From Paucidesulfovibrio longus DSM 6739 (lineage in GTDB: Bacteria > Desulfobacterota > Desulfovibrionia > Desulfovibrionales > Desulfovibrionaceae): 64,000 nt of DNA. Location: the NCBI RefSeq assembly GCF_000420485.1, contig NZ_ATVA01000002.1, positions 1-64,000 on the forward strand, written 5' to 3'. The position numbers and the translations under genes are program-made. Shown one piece after another: positions 61,687 to 64,000 of this stretch. Positions within the stretch are counted from its first letter, which is position 1, and each line of letters starts with the position of its first letter. Under the pieces are notes generated by a model. That model was not told the DNA's origin and made no database searches. It worked only from the letters and a program-made list of their open reading frames with translations.

Positions 61687-63022
61687 GGCTCGCCTCCTTG
61701 CCCGCTTCGGCGTTCCCGCTGCGTGCCTGCGGCGTTTTCGCCGCCTTGCCGGGCGCGCCCATCATTTCCTGCATGCGCCGCGCAAAGGGCGCGTACTGGA
61801 AATTGCCGCAATGGCCGCCATGCTTGAAGAATTCCGCGCGTCCCGCGAATGTGGCCTTGAGAAAGTCCAGCTCGTCCGGGTCCAGAATGGGATCGTCCTC
61901 CGTGCCGAGCACGAAGACGTTGTCCGCTGCGCGCAGGAAACGGGCAATGCTCCGCAGGCTGCACTCGTGCAGCACCGTGGCCAGCGTGGCCGCTGGATCG
62001 ACGTATTGCACGTAGGGCAGGAGGAACTCCTTGACGTACTGCTCGAACGTCAGGCGGCTGGCCGCGTCGAAGTAGGGCAGCAGCGGGTCGTACAGGGACA
62101 GCTCCCTGTCCGGGGGCACCAGATAGCCCGCGCGCAGGAGCACGTCCGAGGTGAAGGACATGGAAGCGCAGGTCAGCCGGAAGCTGGAGCTGATCAGGGC
62201 CTGGAGCTGCTCCTCGCTCATGTGCAGCGTGTCGAAGAAGCGGAACAGGGCTTCGCTGTCCAGGTCGCCGAGGTCGTTGGCCTTGTAGAACTCCGTGAAC
62301 TCGCGGATGAAGGTTCCTATGGCCGCCTCGGCCTTGGCCATGCCCGCTTCGCCGTTTCCCAGCCAGGAGTCGAAGTTCAGGGCCGAGCTGTAGAGATCCA
62401 CGGGCGGATTGAGCATCAGCACGCGCTCGAAATCATAGACATGCGCGTGGGAGTCGCGCTCGGCCAGAAAGGCCGCGTGCAGCGCGCCCAGGCTGTAGCC
62501 CGCCAGCCGGTAGCCCGTGACCTGTCGCCGCGACTCCGCCTCGGTCCGGATCAGGCCCATGACCCGCCAGAGGTCGTCCACGTCCCAGGGCACGTAGCCC
62601 GCGATGCCGCGCCTGGAAGCGCTGACCAGAAACTGGAACTGCGTGGGCGAGTCGATGCAGGCCGTATGGAACCCCGCGTCGAAGAAAAGCTGTTGCAGGA
62701 ACTGCATCTTGGATTCGTCGTAGCGCCCGCCCGTGCCCGCGATGAGGAAGACCAGCGGCGCGGGGCCGTCCTGCAGGAGCAGCGAATATTCCATGGCCGC
62801 GCTGTAGGAGAATACGTCCGGGATGACCCTGCCCTCGGCGCGGATCGAGAGCGTTTCGGGCCGTGGCGTTTCGCCCAGGTCGTAGCGCAGCTCCGGCGGC
62901 GTGCCGAAGATCGTGGCCTCGTAGGGACTGGCATAGGGGTAGGGAGCCTGCTCCGCAAAAACGGGCAAAGCCTGGAACAGGGCGAGCAGCAGAAGCGGCA
63001 CAACGGCGACGTGTCGCAACAT
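61679..63022 (-). CDS. Exported alpha/beta-hydrolase-fold protein paired with MlaA
   Basis: A 447-residue protein. Signal peptide (LLLLALFQALPVFA), then an alpha/beta fold: FLIAGTGGRYDESKMQFLQQLFFDAGFHT, nucleophile elbow GYSLG (Ser177) in YRLAGYSLGALHAAFLAE, possible acid Asp in VLGTEDDPILDPDEL and His in FFKHGGHCGNF. It is probably a periplasmic esterase or lipase. Its end overlaps the mlaA start by eight bases; a role in lipid handling at the outer membrane is the natural inference, but is not shown by sequence alone. Confidence 0.85.
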   Translation of the reverse strand: MLRHVAVVPLLLLALFQALPVFAEQAPYPYASPYEATIFGTPPELRYDLGETPRPETLSIRAEGRVIPDVFSYSAAMEYSLLLQDGPAPLVFLIAGTGGRYDESKMQFLQQLFFDAGFHTACIDSPTQFQFLVSASRRGIAGYVPWDVDDLWRVMGLIRTEAESRRQVTGYRLAGYSLGALHAAFLAERDSHAHVYDFERVLMLNPPVDLYSSALNFDSWLGNGEAGMAKAEAAIGTFIREFTEFYKANDLGDLDSEALFRFFDTLHMSEEQLQALISSSFRLTCASMSFTSDVLLRAGYLVPPDRELSLYDPLLPYFDAASRLTFEQYVKEFLLPYVQYVDPAATLATVLHECSLRSIARFLRAADNVFVLGTEDDPILDPDELDFLKATFAGRAEFFKHGGHCGNFQYAPFARRMQEMMGAPGKAAKTPQARSGNAEAGKEASRV

Positions 63023-63182
63023 CGAACATCCTTGGGTCGGGTGAGTGAAACGCGTGTTTACTGGCTACACGAATCGGGCGGGGGGAACAAGAGAGGCGAA
63101 CGATTCGGCGGCGGGAGTCCGGGGAAGGATGCAGCCGCAGGGCGGCCTGGGCCGCGCGCGGGAGACGGTTTTGAAAAAGGGT

Positions 63183-63221
63183 CCGGGGAAAACCTTTTCT
63201 TGCAGAAAAGGTTTTCCCCGG
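63183..63221. terminator. 18-bp perfect hairpin terminator of the exonuclease gene
   Basis: CCGGGGAAAACCTTTTCT, loop TGC, AGAAAAGGTTTTCCCCGG; on the minus strand it is followed by ACCCTTTTT. It lies 36 bases past the stop of the exonuclease gene and is the strongest hairpin in the window. Confidence 0.88.
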
Positions 63222-63256
63222 TCGCTTCGTCCCGGCGGTCCGGGATCGAGTCTCGG

Positions 63257-63880
63257 CTAGAAAACGCCGAGTTTCTGGAAGGCGACGTAGAGTTCGCGGC
63301 TGATCCAGGCGTCGGTGGCCGCGTAGTCGATCTGCTTGGACGAGAGCGGGTCGCGCGCCCAGTTGGAGCACTGCGCGCCCTTGGAAACCCGGAAGCCGAG
63401 CAGGTTTGCCGAGAGGTTGCGCAGCCCGTGGGTCTGCATCTTGAGCTGCTGGGAGATCTGTCCCAGGTCCACAAATCCTTTCGGCGTGAATTTGTAGATT
63501 TTCTTCAGCCCGACAAGGTCGTCGTGCACGGCCACGCCGGACTTGATCACTTCCGGGTCGGCGAGCAGCTTGGCGAGGCCTTTGTCCAGGCCCACATGCT
63601 GGAGCTGGATCACGAAAACGCGGTCCGCCGTGGCGAGCTGGAGCAGGTTGGGCGGTCCGGGCGTGTGGCCCTTTTTGAAAACGGGCCGGGTTTCCGTGTC
63701 GAACCCGATCAGCTCTTCGCCTTCCATGCGCGCGAGCGCCCATTCGAGCTGCTTCTTGTTGCGAATAACGCGGGTTTCACCTTCCCATTTGCGGATGGGC
63801 AATTCATTGATTTCGTCATTGGGGTACGGTCGCAGATGTTCTTCGGATATCTCGACGGCTTCGTTGATCTGTATTTTCAT
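63257..63880 (-). CDS. DEDDy 3'-5' exonuclease (RNase D/WRN-like)
   Basis: A 207-residue single-domain protein. ExoI motif FDTETRP (Asp61, Glu63), ExoII HDDLVGLKKIY (Asp in SGVAVHDD) and ExoIII YAATDAWISRELY with the Tyr of the DEDDy class. There is no HRDC domain. It should degrade RNA or DNA from 3' ends with two metal ions. The start ATG at 63880 lies 18 bases after the partial gene's stop, so the two may share a transcript. Confidence 0.92.
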   Translation of the reverse strand: MKIQINEAVEISEEHLRPYPNDEINELPIRKWEGETRVIRNKKQLEWALARMEGEELIGFDTETRPVFKKGHTPGPPNLLQLATADRVFVIQLQHVGLDKGLAKLLADPEVIKSGVAVHDDLVGLKKIYKFTPKGFVDLGQISQQLKMQTHGLRNLSANLLGFRVSKGAQCSNWARDPLSSKQIDYAATDAWISRELYVAFQKLGVF

Positions 63881-63898
63881 GCGTTGTCGTTCGTGGTC

Positions 63899-64000
63899 CT
63901 ATTTCAGCCCCCAGGCCCGCCAGATGTCGTCGCGCCAGGCGTTGAAGTTGGTGATGAAGTCATCGAGGGGCAGTTCGGCGCGTTCGCCGGTTCTGCGGTC
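63899..64000 (-). CDS. C-terminal end of a gene cut by the window edge
   Basis: An open frame of 33 residues ends in TAG at 63899-63901. It reads DRRTGERAELPLDDFIT then NFNAWRDDIWRAWGLK. The opening RRTGE...LPLDDF resembles the end of anticodon-binding domains of class II aminoacyl-tRNA synthetases, but this is too short to be sure. Confidence 0.55.
   Translation of the reverse strand, partial: DRRTGERAELPLDDFITNFNAWRDDIWRAWGLK

Overview
The window is GC-rich, gene-dense bacterial DNA. It carries a twin-arginine, selenocysteine-containing formate dehydrogenase with its maturation genes, a second molybdopterin oxidoreductase, many two-component and partner-switching regulators, and a VPLPA/PEP-CTERM protein. 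Together these point to a sulfate-reducing deltaproteobacterium of the Desulfovibrio type (inference from gene content; no rRNA or other marker is present). I see no tRNA, rRNA, insertion sequence, prophage or CRISPR array.

Layout. 1-1.1 kb: the C-terminal part of an RHS/YD-repeat gene with an in-frame amber codon, on the minus strand. 1.4-4.2 kb: a sigma-54 response regulator and its membrane kinase (minus). 4.3-9.4 kb: a Cys-rich membrane protein, a LytTR regulator, a LytS-type kinase and a CstA transporter, resembling the pyruvate-responsive BtsSR-type systems. 9.4-11.2 kb: small proteins and an ArsA/Get3-like ATPase. 11.2-13.4 kb: a MocR-type regulator divergent from a LysE exporter. 13.6-22.7 kb: one long operon with a rhodanese-like protein, a THI5/NMT1-like binding protein, a SpoIIE-type phosphatase, a STAS protein, an anti-sigma kinase, a Na/Pi-PhoU transporter, a kinase-plus-acyltransferase-like protein and HisC. 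22.8-27.5 kb: a diguanylate cyclase, PhzF-like protein, solute-binding protein, VPLPA-CTERM protein and thiol peroxidase.

27.8-40.3 kb is a molybdenum/tungsten enzyme island. On the minus strand, in transcription order, it holds a short ModE-like regulator, Sec-formate dehydrogenase alpha and beta, an FdhE-like protein, FdhD, and an FmdE/molybdopterin-binding fusion. A cytoplasmic molybdopterin oxidoreductase lies further upstream and is divergent from a polyferredoxin and a TSUP transporter. Dyads and repeated motifs occur in the promoter regions of this island.

42-49.7 kb is a very tight operon: PhnD-like lipoprotein, Cys-rich sensor kinase, single-domain response regulator, a PEP-synthase-like protein without the PEP barrel, a dual-specificity phosphatase/YkgJ fusion and a PAPS-reductase-like protein. 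It is the best candidate here for an undescribed signalling or phosphotransfer system. 49.7-52 kb holds two unrecognised exported or membrane proteins that are transcribed divergently. 52-58 kb is the housekeeping set xseA, M23 peptidase, xseB, ispA, dxs and a lipoprotein. 58-64 kb holds a YchJ/SEC-C protein, an ArfB-like peptidyl-tRNA hydrolase, a sugar-isomerase-like protein, an MlaA lipoprotein next to an exported alpha/beta hydrolase, a DEDDy exonuclease and the tail of one more gene.
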